64,000 nt of DNA from Ulota crispa (Eukaryota > Streptophyta > Bryopsida > Orthotrichales > Orthotrichaceae), in assembly GCA_963920765.1 (NCBI GenBank), contig OY987244.1, forward strand, positions 17,898,358-17,962,357, read 5' to 3'. Below, one piece after another: positions 48,149 through 61,405 of this stretch. The stretch's first letter is position 1. Each line of letters starts with the position of its first letter. The translations under genes were made by a program, and so were the position numbers. The notes under the pieces were generated by a model. It made no database searches, was not told the origin of the DNA, and worked only from the letters and a program-made list of their open reading frames with translations.

Positions 48149-49074
48149 TTAACCCCTAAAGGATCATGGCCTTTATTTTGTCAAAAGACACTCAAAACTG
48201 CCACCTCTATGGCAAAGAGTAAAAAAGTTTGAAAATCAAGCATTTTGCATATCTAACCATAGGATCTTGTGCTAGACTACTATAAGAATGTGTCATACAA
48301 AACTCAAGAACTTTGACTGCAGGAAGATATATGCATTTAAAGTGTAAAAAATAGCTTTTTTTGCACCTTGCTTGATTAGATTTTTTAACTTTGAACATTT
48401 TTAACTTCACATTTTTGCTCCACAGAGTTTGGAATTCTATTTTTGCATGGTGGGAAGTTGAGTTGGGAATCTTGAGAAAAAATAAATAAATAAATAAAAC
48501 TTAATTTTCATTCTTTAAAAAATCATTAGGTAGAAGAAGGTATGAGATTGAACAAAAACTTAAATTGCTAATAACCCTGCAATGGAATTGAAATGCAATA
48601 ATCCCAATGGTAAGATTGTTCTAGAAAGCAAACTCCACCCTCTCCAACAATTTTTTCTGAAAAAATGTTAAAATTGCATTCAAAAATGAAGTTTATAAGA
48701 TATTTTTTCAAGAAAATGCTTGAGTTGCCCAAAAAACAAGATTGTCCATAACTTTCTTGTAACTAGTCCAAATGGAATGAATCAAAGCTTTAGATGTAGA
48801 AAAAGTTGTAATCTATAAGAAAAAAAAATTAAATTTTTTTTTCAATTTTTTTCCAATTTTTTTTTTGCTGCCCCAAGTCCCCAAATTTGTGCTTATTTGG
48901 GCATAACTTTTGCTCCTTGGCATCAGTTGGAATAAAAATTATATTCCCCAAAAGCTAATGTGTTTTTCTATCTTCAAAAAAAGTTTCAAAAAATCAGGAC
49001 AAAAACTGAGGCCGTAGGTACCTGCCCAAAATCCCATTTGTCCCGCGAAGAGACAACGATCCTTTAGGGGTTAA
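48149..49074. mobile_element. TTAA-flanked MITE, subfamily E, 926 bp
   Basis: Starts TTAA-CCCCTAAAGGATCATGGCC and ends ACGATCCTTTAGGGG-TTAA. It is in opposite orientation to the element at 47185, 55 bp away. Confidence 0.8.
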
Positions 49075-49130
49075 CTTACTAGCAAAAATAAACTTTGCAA
49101 AGAAACCACATTACTAATTTTGTTAAACCA

Positions 49131-49257
49131 TCCCCAATGTAGTAGTAACAAGGCACAAGAAAACCCAAGCTGACATATTAACAGCCATCAAATGATCATG
49201 ATCTGATAGCTCTTAATATGTCAGGCGAGGTTTTCCCGTGCCTTGTTACGGCTACAT
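49131..49257. mobile_element. Small foldback MITE, about 127 bp
   Basis: The left AATGTAGTAGTAACAAGGCAC mirrors the right GTGCCTTGTTACGGCTACAT. The inner arms pair through TGACATATTA and TAATATGTCA. Confidence 0.65.
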
Positions 49258-49512
49258 ATTTGCCAGGTCTTAACTTATTCTGACACGTACCACGTTGAAA
49301 AATGGGACCCAGAAATCTGGAGGAAAAGAATTTGGATGCAAAGTCACTGATTAAGTTATATGTAACTAATTTTGGTTCATGAAGGCAAATTTCAGTTGTA
49401 CATGGCTATGCTGATTGAGAGATATTATAATGTTACGTATAAACATAATCTTTCAAGCATGGATTGGTCCTCCTGTTGAGAGATCTCTCCATGCACTTTA
49501 TTTGGGGTCACA

Positions 49513-50440
49513 TAAGGTAGGAGCACCCATAAGCGTGAAACTAAAGGTTTTGGGGGAGGAAAATCAATTGATGAACTTTGAAAAAAATAGTTTTAACCCC
49601 TAAAGGATCAATTGTCCCCTTGGGGGATAAATGGGATTTTAGGCATGTACATATGGTTAAACTATTTTGCGTGATTTTTTGAAACTTTTATGGAAGATGG
49701 GGAATTCAAAGATCTACGTGGGCATTTAATTTTTTCTTCATTCTGACATTTATTGAAGAATTTTAAAATGAGTTTCTTGAAAAAGGTCCAAATTGGGCAA
49801 CCCAATAAATTCTTAAAAGTTGCATTAAAAATAAATAAAAATATGAAATAGGTTTTTTAGACTTATGTATAGGTGGAAGGCTTTTAATCATTCAATTTTC
49901 ATTGAAGCCATTAAAGTTATGAGAAGTTTTTGTTTGTGGGTAGGTATGGTTTCTCTCAAAATCACACCTACCCACAAACAAAAACTTCTCATAACTTTAA
50001 TCTCATTAATGAAAATTGAATGATTCAAAGCTCTCCACCTATACATAAGTCTAAAAAACCTATTTCATATTTTTATTTATTTTTAATGCAACTTTTAAGA
50101 ATTTATTGGGCAGGACCTTTTTCAAGAAATTCATTTTAAACTTCTTCAATAAATGTCAAAATGAAGAAAAAATTAGATGCCCACGTAGATCTTTGACTTC
50201 CCCATCTTCCATAAAAGTTTCAAAAAATCACGCAAAGTAGTTTAGCCATAGGTACATGCCCGGAATCCCATTTGTCCCCCAAAAGGGGACTTGGTCCTTT
50301 AGGGGTTAAGTTAGGAAGAGAAAATTAAAAATATTGATATCAATTTGAAAACTCCAATTGCAAGCATTTATTCACAAATTTTTTTGAAAGTCCTAAATCA
50401 TTGAAAATGTATAGTTGTGTGTAGGAGATGCTAAAGAAGA
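49513..50440. mobile_element. TA-flanked MITE, right end lost, interrupted by a TTAA element
   Basis: The left end TA-AGGTAGGAGCACCCATAAGC is intact. The body resumes after the TTAA element at 49593-50309 and matches the copy at 40814 up to GAGATGCTAA. The last part and right terminus are missing. The right boundary is approximate. Confidence 0.6.
49593..50309. mobile_element. TTAA-flanked foldback MITE, subfamily B, 717 bp
   Basis: Starts TTAA-CCCCTAAAGGATCAATTG and ends CTTGGTCCTTTAGGGG-TTAA. The arms are near-perfect inverted repeats with a small centre near 49950-49965. It is inserted in the TA-flanked element at 49513. Confidence 0.85.
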
Positions 50441-50657
50441 AGCTCAGTGAAGTCTTTAGTGTGATCACAAGGTCATAATACGAACTTGAGGAGTTTTTAA
50501 CCCCTAAATGGCCACGGTGCCAAATTTTAGTGTTAAAAAGACCATATTATGGTGTCGAGATGTGGGACTTGGGACATAGTGTGAAACACCAAGTCCCAAC
50601 TTTTGACTTTACACCAATCAAATTCTCAGATTTTAGTGGGACTTGAGACATGGAACA

Positions 50658-50975
50658 TCAATAATGAGGAGCTAGCAACATGTACAAATAGGGTACTTTT
50701 TGTGTGGAATTTGGGTGCCCAAACGGCAACATTAAAGCTAGAGATTTGGCACACATTTGGTAGATGGAATATCAATTCTAGAATGCATGTGTCATTAGTA
50801 CAAAAACTAAAATAATGAGGAGCCGGCAGCCTGCACAAACTATGCACAAATATGATACTTTTTGCATGAAATTTGGATGTCTAAACATCAACATAAAAAT
50901 ATGAGATTTTACAAATAATTGGTAGATGATATATTGATTCTAGAATGCATTTGTCACTAACATAATGACTAAAAA
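50658..50975 (+). repeat. Diverged tandem duplication, unit about 155 bp
   Basis: Two copies start near AATAATGAGGAGC (about 50658 and 50812). They share CAATTCTAGAATGCAT-like and GATACTTTTTG-like blocks in the same order. Confidence 0.65.
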
Positions 50976-51010
50976 TAAAAATAATCCCCCATGGAGAAGT
51001 TTTTAGGAGC

Positions 51011-51033
51011 TTTATAATGGGACAGAGGGAGTA
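51011..51033. mobile_element. Solo Stowaway-like terminus
   Basis: Read on the minus strand, TA-CTCCCTCTGTCCCATTATA matches the Stowaway MITE terminal repeat plus its TA target. I found no opposing terminus. Confidence 0.4.
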
Positions 51034-51280
51034 TTTTTTTAGCACCTCCTTTGTATGGTTGTGAAGTTAAACAACAACTTCATCATGGGGGCACTCATTT
51101 CTCTCACGGTTCACAAGAAAACAACAAAGAATGGTGATCAAGCACATGAAGAGCGTACAATAAAGAACTCACAAGTATGGCACCCCTCTTAGAGATCACG
51201 CAAAATAACAACTACTATTAAAGCCTTTAGGTAGAAACTAATCAAGGCATTTTTATTTAAGGAGTATTAATCAAGATAAA

Positions 51281-51329
51281 TGTTGGAACACTCACCACAA
51301 AAAATGTTGGAACACTCACCACAAATGGA
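51281..51329. repeat. Direct 23-bp duplication
   Basis: ATGTTGGAACACTCACCACA occurs twice back to back. On the minus strand each copy holds GTGAGTGTTCC, a good splice-donor sequence, next to a short open stretch at about 51330-51410. No gene could be assembled. Confidence 0.6.
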
Positions 51330-53150
51330 GCCGAGCCCAGTGACTCTCCACTTGCAAGTTGCCCAAGGTCTTGTTGCTCCAACAACGTTATTTCGCCAAA
51401 GCAAAAATTTGAATTAGAGTTTCTCAAAACTTACATGTTTAAACATGATGAGAAATGAAGAAAAGTACTTAGTACTTTTGTTAGTGCATTTTCATCCATC
51501 ACGTTCTATCCAAACAATAAATGGTCTTCAACTACGCACTACCAAGGCATAATTAACTTAGCTCCGTTTTTCTATAAGTCAGGTGCTAGCATCTGACTCC
51601 ACAAGGTGACCTCGAGTCACTTTATATAAGGCCTTTGTTCATACTTTTTTCATCATCTAATATAGGTTCAAGGATCATAATCTCACTCTATTACCTCTCA
51701 AATTAGTTTTTACAATGAGACGTAAACGTTGCTTGAATAAAATCTGTTACATTTTTTTTATTGTCCTTACACTTGTAAATGTAAACATAACAGCAAAAAT
51801 TGCAAAATTGTATCACACTGCATAACATCACTCCTGCCAACAAAAAGGGCATGTGACAATATTTTCTTCAAACAATGTTTTTGCAAGCTAAGTCTCAAAT
51901 TTGCACCACTAGTTACTTGAGCTCCGCCATCATCCCAGTGGCTTAAACGTTCAAAATGCCCTTGCGTGAAGCCCTTACTCTGCACCTTCAAACGCCACAA
52001 AAACATGGCTCCTGGTTCCAAAAATGATTGAAGGAAAATCCTCACTAACATGAAATGAAATGAAATCCTCACATGCTGCTAACGAAGTCTTCAAAGTTGA
52101 CGGCTACCACTCAAGTTTTCCCTAGTTTGACTGCTGGTCATCAACTTTCCATGTGAGACATCACTATCCGCAGCAATTCACAAATACCAGGGCAAGTATA
52201 TATGTAAGTTTCGTAGTTTTTGCACAACATTTGAACACAATCACCGTTTTAAGTAAAAGAACATGTGCATATTCTATCGCAGGCAATCACTACCGTAGGA
52301 GATTTTATGACGAACTGCCATTTGCGGAACTAATGAGCAAAATGAGTACTAGAGTCTAATCTGGTGAAACCACGACAGTCGCCTTCAAATTTGACACTGC
52401 AGCATAACGTCCATAGTGTCTTGGCAGTTATCCAGAAACAGAACTACATCAATGTCCAGTCTCAAAATAAGTTCAATCTATATATCCAGTAAGTAGCTAA
52501 TTTTTAAGGCACAAGAGTAATATTGATACTTGCAAGCAACATCACTCATCTATTTAACACAAAATGCGGCCGGAGACAAGAAGAACATCTTTGGCATTTC
52601 TAGTCACAGGCTAAGAAATGAGGGTATTGAGGATTTTCCCTAGAGTAATTTTCCTCTTAATCACAAAGCACAAATGAACCGCAAATTGTTAGTTCTGAAT
52701 AACACATGTCGATATAATGAAAGTACGTCTGCCAGCAGTTTGTGTTACGCACTAAGTTAGCAGAAGATTTAACTGCCTAAAAGCTCGGGTAAGCAAGCCA
52801 ATTGTATGTGTGCCGGAGGATCCAGTTGTTTAGTAGCAATCATCCTAGTTTCTTAAAAGCTACCCAACACGGACTCTTACTTCCAGCTAATCTGCAAATG
52901 CTATAAAACAATGTGAGACGAGGATAATGCCAACGGACAACCAAATACGTTATCAACATGAAAAAGACGTAAATCTCATAAAGGACAAGGTGGTTTAAGG
53001 GCCAGGGAGTGGACAAGATTTAGGAACGTTTTATTGGCAGATGGGGAGTTTTGTTCAATGGAGCTTTCATTTTGAAAGCAGACAACCAGTAGGTTTTAAC
53101 TTCATGTCATCACCTACTCCCGTCAAAATTGAGGAAGATTTCACTTGTAA

Positions 53151-53196
53151 TGAACAAGATTTGGGGTCACTTCCCAAGGTGACCTCAAATCTTGTT
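53151..53196. repeat. Perfect-arm hairpin
   Basis: AACAAGATTTGGGGTCAC and GTGACCTCAAATCTTGTT form a long stem with one mismatch and a short loop (TTCCCAAG). It could be a tiny MITE core; no promoter or gene is near. Confidence 0.6.
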
Positions 53197-54690
53197 CACA
53201 TGACAAAACACTTTCTCTCACTTCATGTGGAGTATAGATAAAATCATGTTAAGTGAGAAAAAAAGTGTAATTCCACTAGACTTTAAGTTCTTAATGTGAA
53301 ACCTTCCATCTAACGGACAAAACCAGCAATAAAATGACACTTTCCCACCAAATGAAGGTGGACAAAACACTAGACTAAGCATTTAGTTCATGAGGACGTC
53401 CACTTTTAGGTTTGAACCGGGCTTTAGATATGATCTGGCCTTGCATCTACTGTAACTTCCAAAATCGAGAATAAGTGAGCTCCACTATCCTGAAGGTGCT
53501 CATTGAATCGAGAAATGATACAGATTCTTTCTAATATAAACTGATTAAAAAGCTTTGTAACCAAATGGCACTGCTGTAAGCACTGCAGAGAGTCTCTCCT
53601 AGAACAAAACTTGTTGAGCAGGAGAGAAAACTACTCATTATATTTGACCACGGCAATATCAGATCTTCATCCTTGGTGCTGCGGACTAAACTCCTGCATG
53701 CCCATATGCTGAGAAATCTACCCACTGAAAGAATGTGGTGCGAGTAACGGGTAAAAAATTCCAAACTCAAACCTGGAATCTTTAAAATCAGCCAGGGCTA
53801 CAAAGATGCAGTGCAACAATTAGCAGTCAGATACTGCTTCAAAGCAGAAAGACAAGGCGATATTATACATGTTGAAGCTTAGTATTACTCAAAGATTGGT
53901 AAACCATGCACCGAAAAGATATATAGACCCGTCAATTGTACAAGGCCTCCGCCTACCTACAATTTCTTCCAATGCATGGAGCAGCCGATTTATGCTAGAA
54001 ATAGTTACCTTTTAGGTTATTGGTACATTTCTGTTTGTTAGGCCATCCGGATTCCACAACAGGCATCGCAAACTTGTTAAGAGACTTAGCAAAAAAATTA
54101 GAGTCCTCAACCTTTGTCTAGAAACTTCCATGTCCTAAAATGATCCAATCAGAATGCAAACAACGCGATTTTATGAGTGTAAAATGGTGCGTCACAAGCG
54201 GTGAGCCAAGATTCTTGTGAGTGGGACGTAATTTTGAGCTCAAAATGAATGAAAAGACTAAAAAAAATAAAATAAAAGTCAAAGATGAAAAATTTACCAT
54301 ACACAATTATAATTATAAGAATGCATTATTTGTTAAATTGGGAAAAATATAGGTACCATTTTGTACTCCACCTTAAACCCAAAAAGTCACATTAAACTAA
54401 ATCTCAAGGTATCAAATTCAGTCTAAGCCACTAAGATTTTTTTCCTTGCATATTCCTCCTCTCAAGTGAGGGCACATGTACCCAAAAAAAATGTTGTGAG
54501 CTTGGTTTCAGGTGATCACCTAAAACCTTTAGAGGTCCCAAAATGTAATGTTTTTCCCAATTTAACTAATAACGCATTATTTGGCTAGGTGGTCCAAAGC
54601 AACAATGCATATCACTGATGACAAATTGTTGTGCAGTGATAGAGCCCTAGGTAGCTCAATAACTAGGACTACTTTTTAAAACTAAAAAGG

Positions 54691-55603
54691 TTAACCCTTT
54701 AAGGACCACGCAACCATATTTTGGGCGCTAGGAGTGGTTTTTGGCCTGTAGGTTGAAATTGCTCAAAAATTTGGAATTTGGTCTTGAAGTATGCATGTGA
54801 CACAAGAATTTTGCATCCATCTAAAAAAATAACAATGCAATTGGGTATGTGAGTTGACAAATAATGGTGTTTATACAACATGGCTTCAAAATATGTATCT
54901 GTTTTTTGTCAAAGATGGATCAAAGCAACAACACAATACATCAAGTATGCAAGAAGAATGTCAAATTTCAATTGCACAATTCTAAAAAATTCAAACTGCT
55001 TAAGAAATACACTTGTATTGTTTTCATATACGATTGTAGTATAATTGTAGTATTTGAAGATCTACTAAAATGTTGTTGTCATTTTGGCTTTAAAATTTGT
55101 CATCCTAAATTTAAGGTCAAATCTTGATTGTTTTCACCAATTGGATTTTCCAGAATAATTATCAAATTTCTTGTAGAACTGTTTCAGGGTAGCAAAGAAA
55201 GTGGGTTTTTTGACCTTTTTTGTCCACTTAGCTACACCTTGTGATAGCTATTTTTATCTATTTTGTGTGAAACTAGTCTTGTTGAAAAGGTGGGAAACCC
55301 TGCTTTTTAAAAATGTAAGGCTCTTCTCAATCAAAACTTGCATGAAAGGCTAACATTCAAAACTAAACAAGAATGAAACACAAGAGATTTCCAACATATG
55401 GCTCACTCAATCATTAAAATATTTCACCTTCAATGATAAATCTAGCTGAAATTTTGGTGCTTTACAATAAATAAGGTGTACTTTCCATTTATACAATGGG
55501 ATTATTGAAAATGGGTTCATATTTGAATCAATTCTAAATCTAAGCTTACTGCCCCTGTTTTTAGTGGATTTTGTGAAAATGGGTGTGGTCGTTAAAGGGT
55601 TAA
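54691..55603. mobile_element. TTAA-flanked MITE, CCCTTTAAGGACCAC termini, 913 bp
   Basis: Starts TTAA-CCCTTTAAGGACCACGC and ends GTGTGGTCGTTAAAGGG-TTAA. No coding frame was recognised. Confidence 0.75.
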
Positions 55604-56710
55604 GTAACAGAATCTGCAAAGTCGTTCGTGCAAAGTTCGAGGATAAATGTGGATGCAGCTCTGACACCGGTGCTATTATCACTTCTAAAAATCATTTTTA
55701 TTCAAAATATTGAGAATCCTTTTTATTGAAAGTCATGTTTCTAAGTTTATGTTTGTTAACACATTTTAAAAGAATGAGTTTTAGTTCCACGAGTGAACCA
55801 TGATTTTAACCCTTAAACGATTGGGCGGACGGGAAACATCTGCTAATTATAAAAAAAACACGTTGTAGGATGGAGAAAATTGATTCTCATCTGATTTTTT
55901 TTAGAAGTGATCATGTAGACCTGATTTATAATAGAAGGCAAAAAAACAATCTCACTATATGTACACATTTTTTAGGTAGTCCAAATTATGAGAAGATTCA
56001 AAGTCATTGTGTTAGATCTCATGTTGTTTCTCTTGCAATTTTCATGAGGTTAACATGCAATGTTGACTTCTGCAACTTTTGGAAATAATAGTGTAATGAA
56101 TGGGCACTTGCCACATCACTTTAGAACAACTGTAAACCAGCAGTCACGGTGACCAACCCTGCGTTTAGAGAGTAAATATTCCTCATTCCTCATGTATGTC
56201 TTGTATGTATTTTGAGAACTTTAAATGTTGAAATAATTCTAATATCTGAGTGAGGAAGTGTACACAACTTAAATTACAAGGCACTGAAGTGCGATATATG
56301 TACAACCTCAAGGTCGGTTAACAAGGCAACTAACTAATTCTGTTGGTCTACTGTATTTCTGTTCATCTACTGTAACAGAACTTGGATGGATGAAAGTCGT
56401 GAGTCTCGTGACTTAAAGAAGAGATGTGAGCGTAATATTCTCAACATTAAATTCCAAGGAAGGTTAATTGACATAGCTGAAAGATGACGGTACGATTGCT
56501 ATTTCAAAAACTGTTGCTGAGGTCAAGAATCCTAGCTAGCATCGTCAAGTCCGCAGTCTGATTCCCTGAAAAATTTCAAAGGAGACTGAACCAACTGAGA
56601 CTAAGTTACTTCACTTAATAATATTCGGTTCCAAAAATTTAGAAGCAAAGTTAAACTCCCCTTGAAATCCCACATCATGAGCTAGATGGATAGCACTTTG
56701 CTAATTTAGG
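55604..56710. other. Intergenic, nothing recognised
   Basis: A lone TTAA-CCCTTAAACGATTGGG end occurs at about 55805 without a partner. No coding frame. Confidence 0.45.
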
Positions 56711-57028
56711 TAAGGTATGTACACCCATAAGCGTCAAACTAAGGGTTTTGAACATCATGAGTATCAATAAATAGCTAGCAAATTATAGGATCCTATTAGG
56801 AATAGAAAAATAATGAGTTTACACTTTCAAATGTATTATTTGGATACTGCGAGAATAAGTTGTGAGTTTTTAAAGAATAAACTGCCATTGTACCCATAAC
56901 TATTATTAAGATTTCATGTTCACGTGTTGTACATACTTGTCATTACATTTATTCATTTTCACAAATTTTTCGAGATTTCAAAAGTGACTGTTGTGGGGAC
57001 AGTGGTGCTTATGGGTGTACATACCTTG
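56711..57028. mobile_element. TA-flanked MITE, 318 bp
   Basis: Termini are AGGTATGTACACCCATAAGC and the inverse, with the right border TA mutated to TG. It is an inverted copy of the element at 60160, and both are 318 bp. Shared interior includes GGATCCTAT and TTGAACATGATGA-type blocks. Confidence 0.75.
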
Positions 57029-57714
57029 CAGATAGTTGAATGTTCAGGATCTTTGACCCTTTGAATTGCCAGGAATTCTTCTCAGTCCCCTGTACTTGGA
57101 ACCCCATCCAAGGTGGTGCTAGGGGCTGTTGACATTATGCTCCATGTCCGAACTCTACAAGTCCCAATGCAACTTGAGTTCCTCACTATGTAAAGGAAGT
57201 ACTAAAGTTTTAAAACTTAATGCTTTATGCTAAAAAACAATTGTTGGGTCATTGGGACTTAATTCTCGAGTTGGGTTTTCGTTCGTGAACCCAATTCTGA
57301 ACCAAAGTTCAACTTTCTTGACGTTAAAATTTCTTCAAAACGCTCATATTTGATATTTCTGATTTGAACTTGGAACATAAAACAAAGCTGTATGTCTCAA
57401 TTCTCAACTTCTCAAGTCTCAATAAATCACGTTTTTGAGAATTTAGTGGGACTTGGACATAGTTCTAACTGCACCTTCCTGCCATTCATGCCATTCATCA
57501 TGTCCAACCGCCATGCTCCTGCACTCATCCATGATTCTGCAGGTGAGCTCATGCATCAAATATTGCTTCTGATTTCAAACATTCAAGTCATAGTTGAACA
57601 CAAACATCGAAACGTACTATTTAAGCAACAATAACAAAGGGAAACACGTCAGAAAGTAAATTTTTAGCTGCAGTAATAGCAAGATCAACCCTTTAGCTGC
57701 ACTGAATATTGCGT

Positions 57715-58513
57715 TTAACCCACAAGCGCCCCACAAGCCAGAATCTGGCCTTCCAAGATCAAGCTTTGCAGGAAATGGAGTCCAAATCATGGGTGTACTG
57801 CCCCCAAATTGTATTTGGGTTTAGGGTATGGTACTACTCTCATGCCACATAGTGGGTGATGGGGGTTTCACCACTTGTACAAGCATGGATTGTGCAAGCC
57901 AAGTATGATAATAGTATGCTAGAACTTCATTTCATGCGGTTTAGGGTTTAAGTGCGAGGATAGAAACCACCAGCTATGGCCGGTTCCATATTGTTAGGGG
58001 TGTTTTGGCATGCATGGCTTAAATTGGAGAAGGGTTTTGTAATTGTACCATCAAGAGCCGTGCCCTTATGGAGATCAAAACCGTGCCCATCTCCCATCTA
58101 TCATTAACCATGCCATGTGAGCCTTGCAACTTTAGGCCTCTGCAAAAGCACCTTACAGATGTCAGAAAATCACCACATTTGGCAAAAAGTGAGATACTTG
58201 TAAATTGCATCCCCTATCTAAATTTCATCAAAAGAAGCCTCCTCTAAGACATGAATTTTTGCATCCATAGCCACGGACTCCCCCAAAATTGGCCAGTTGC
58301 CACATAGTCAATTGTATCTTGACTATTACAATCTCTAAAATGGTGCGGTCAAAAAATTTGCAAATTTTTGGTTGGGTGCATTAAGCACCCTTTTTGCTAT
58401 TTTAGCAGTGAATCCTCCCCAATCTAAATTCCCAGTGTGGATTGTACAATGTTTTCTAGCATGGTTCCCTTGGCCTCATTTTCTCGATTTCAGTGTGGGC
58501 GCTAAGGGGTTAA
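57715..58513. mobile_element. TTAA-flanked MITE, GCGCCC termini, 799 bp
   Basis: Starts TTAA-CCCACAAGCGCCCCACA and ends TGTGGGCGCTAAGGGG-TTAA. Similar in size and termini to the element at 41457. Confidence 0.7.
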
Positions 58514-60159
58514 GGTAGTGTGCTCATATACTGTCCATCTAAGGGCTCATCCACCTTTTTCATGGTTTTCCGTGGATGGGAAGATTTTCAGTTCATTTTT
58601 CAATCAAAGAGAAATAGGTGCAAAATATAACACAAGTTGTTTCATATTTTTTGAAGCATTTTTGAATTACTTATGAATTTTCAAAGTGCATGTATCATAG
58701 GTCATGACCCTAGACCTTCCAAGAACCATTCACTTGCAAGTTGTAAAGAGATTTGGAAAAGCAAGGAGAATGATTGGCTCTTGCAATTAAAAACACCTTT
58801 TCTTTCATGCATTCATTGACTACAAGAGGCCAATTTAAGAACCACCCACTGCATCATTTCACTACAAGCTATCTAGAGTGTCCAAAATGTGCAAGTGGAA
58901 TTCAAGCACACTACCTTAGATTGCCCAACACTAATTTCTCAACATTTCACCACTATATAAATGTTTACTATTGCTAACGTATTTTCATCAAAAATTACTA
59001 CAACAAACAGTTTTTAGAGGGCCCGTTAACAACAATGAAGTTGCAAAAAGACAAACTAGTGGCTTCCAAGTCATAAACCATGTGAAATCTAAGAATTTAG
59101 AGAGTTATATACGCCAGTGACCAAGTGATGAGCCATGAGGTAACTTACTAGAATAAGGCACCCTACTTGTCAAGGCAACCTAAATGCAATATTCACTCAA
59201 GCAAAATAATTTGGATATAGGTGGTCACAATGCAAATTTAGTGCTGCCGCATTAGGGGAAAGAAAAAAACAATAACGAAATCAAAATATCGTAAAAGAGG
59301 GGCTTCGCTAGTATTTTAAAGGGTGGCTCTATCATTTATAATAGTATTTATCAATAATTTTTTCATTTCCAATTAAGGGTTTTCAGATTGGTAGTCTTCC
59401 ATTTTTTAAACACAAATGAAACATCTATATAAGGATTTTAAAAAAGCCAAGTAATTTGATCAAGAAGCTTGCTTTTAAGCATGCAATGAAGAAATGTTTG
59501 TTGGCATCCAACAAACCAATAAGACGTATTAACCTTTGAAGGTTGAGAGTTTTTAAAATACACTAAGAAATAAACCAAAAAGTGGTTGCCTTATCATAAA
59601 GGATTAAGTCTCTTATAATAATGAATGAAAAATTCCAAATGCAAATATAATATTTGTGTGACGATGTCACAAATTCATCATGATCAATTTGAATCCACAT
59701 CCAATGTATCTAGATTGGTAGGTTTTATGCTACTTCAAATATCAAAGATTCCATCTTATCAGTAGCTTCTACTTTGTTTTGTATAAAGATATCTTCATGA
59801 ATACAGTGAAACCTCTCTTACTGCATGGGAACGGTGGGGAGTAATTTTTAAGGTATATGCAAACAAAGAGGTGAAGTGTCATAAGTCATTTATTTCATGC
59901 GTACAATGTACAAGTGGCTCATCTGAAAAAATTGGTGATGGTTGATTGCTTTCTCTTTTGAATTATGATAACAAGAGTGGCATTGTAATCTATCAAGAGG
60001 CATTTAGTATTATAGTGCTTTGCACTTAAACAGGAACTAATTTAAAAAGACACCAACACGTAGTAATTTGTAGGTGGTCCCACTAGTAACACACTTTATG
60101 CACATAAGGAGTATGTGATTTAAGAACTATAGTTAATTATGCAAATAGGGAATTTGCAT
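58514..60159. other. Intergenic, nothing recognised
   Basis: AT-rich. The short open frame 58774-58977 has no domain. Confidence 0.5.
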
Positions 60160-60477
60160 TAAGGTAGGAACACCCATAAGCATTGGTGTCCCCATAACCA
60201 TCACCTCTGAAATCTTGGAAAATCTATGGAAATGAATAGATGTAATTACAAGGATGTACAACATGTGAACATGAAACCTTAGTGTTGGTTATGGGTGCAA
60301 TGGCAGTTTGCTCTTTAAAAATTTACAACTTATTCTCACAATAATCAAATAATACATTTGAAAGTGCAAACTCATTTTTTTTTTGTTCCTAATAGGATCC
60401 TATGATTTGCTAGTTGTTTATTAATAGTCATCATGTTCAAAACCCTTAGTTTGACCTTTACGGGTGCTCCTACCTTA
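60160..60477. mobile_element. TA-flanked MITE, 318 bp, abutting a TTAA element
   Basis: Left TA-AGGTAGGAACACCCATAAGC, right GGGTGCTCCTACCT-TA. Its right border forms part of the TTAA (60475-60478) that also starts the next element. Confidence 0.75.
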
Positions 60478-61405
60478 ACCCCTAAAGGACCAAGCCATTT
60501 TTTCTGTAAAAAACACAAAAAACTGCCACTTTTGGGGAAGCAAGTACAATGGTAAGAAAACAAGTTTTTTAGAAGAATTCAACCATAAAATCTTATAGTA
60601 GACTACAAGAGGTACTTGTGGTAAAAAAACCAGCTCAATCTACACAAAAATGAGTGAGATATTTACATTTGAATTGCGGAAATGAGTTTTTTTTTTGCTG
60701 CTGCCCAGAAAATTCAAAAGGCTTTCACCACTCTTAAATCAAAAAAATCACTCTACACAAAGTTGAGGTTTATTTTTCCCGTGTAGGAGACCAAGTTAGG
60801 TATGTGTGGGAGAATTTTCAAATCAATTGGAACTATACAACACATGGGAAAAAATAGTAAGTAAAAAGAAGTAGAGAATGAGTCAAAACACTAAATTGTT
60901 AAGAATTTAATTATTAAAATGAAAAATGCAAATCCCAATGGTTATAGTGTTGTGATAAACAATCTACATCCTTTGGTTTTGTATTTTTTCCAAAATATTA
61001 AAAATTGTGGGAAATAAAGGACCTCAAAGTTTATTTTAGAGTAGAGAATCCATAACTGCCCACAAACTAAAACATCTCATAACTTTCATCTCATCTATCA
61101 AAATTAAATGATTCAAAGCTCCCTACATCTATATAAGTCTAAAGAACCTATTTTGGATTTTCATTTGAAAAAAATGAAATTTTTAAAGAAGTTTTTGGCT
61201 GCCCCTTGAACACCATTTTTCATAAATTCATGCATAACTTCTTCATCAAATGTTGGAATGAAGAAAAAATTAGATGCCCACGTAGATCTTTGAATTCTCC
61301 ACCTTCAATAAAAGTTTCAGAAAATCACAAAAATTAGATTAGTCATAGGTACATGCTTGAAATTCTATTTGTCCTCCGAGGGGATTTTGGTCCTTTACAG
61401 GTTAA
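60475..61405. mobile_element. TTAA-flanked MITE, subfamily D, 931 bp
   Basis: Starts TTAA-CCCCTAAAGGACCAAGCC and ends TTTGGTCCTTTACAGG-TTAA. It matches 43873-44753 closely, roughly nine bases in ten by eye over the middle. Confidence 0.8.

Larger units (their letters stand above)
50441..54690. other. Long gene-free stretch
   Basis: Beyond the repeats listed at 50658, 51011, 51281 and 53151, there are several short open frames with mixed composition (for example 51767-52072 and 53531-53770, minus). They may be decayed exons, but none can be identified or joined. Confidence 0.4.

Noticed and set aside
53400..53430. tRNA B-box-like GGTTTGAACC
   Set aside because: No matching A box or cloverleaf arms could be drawn around it.
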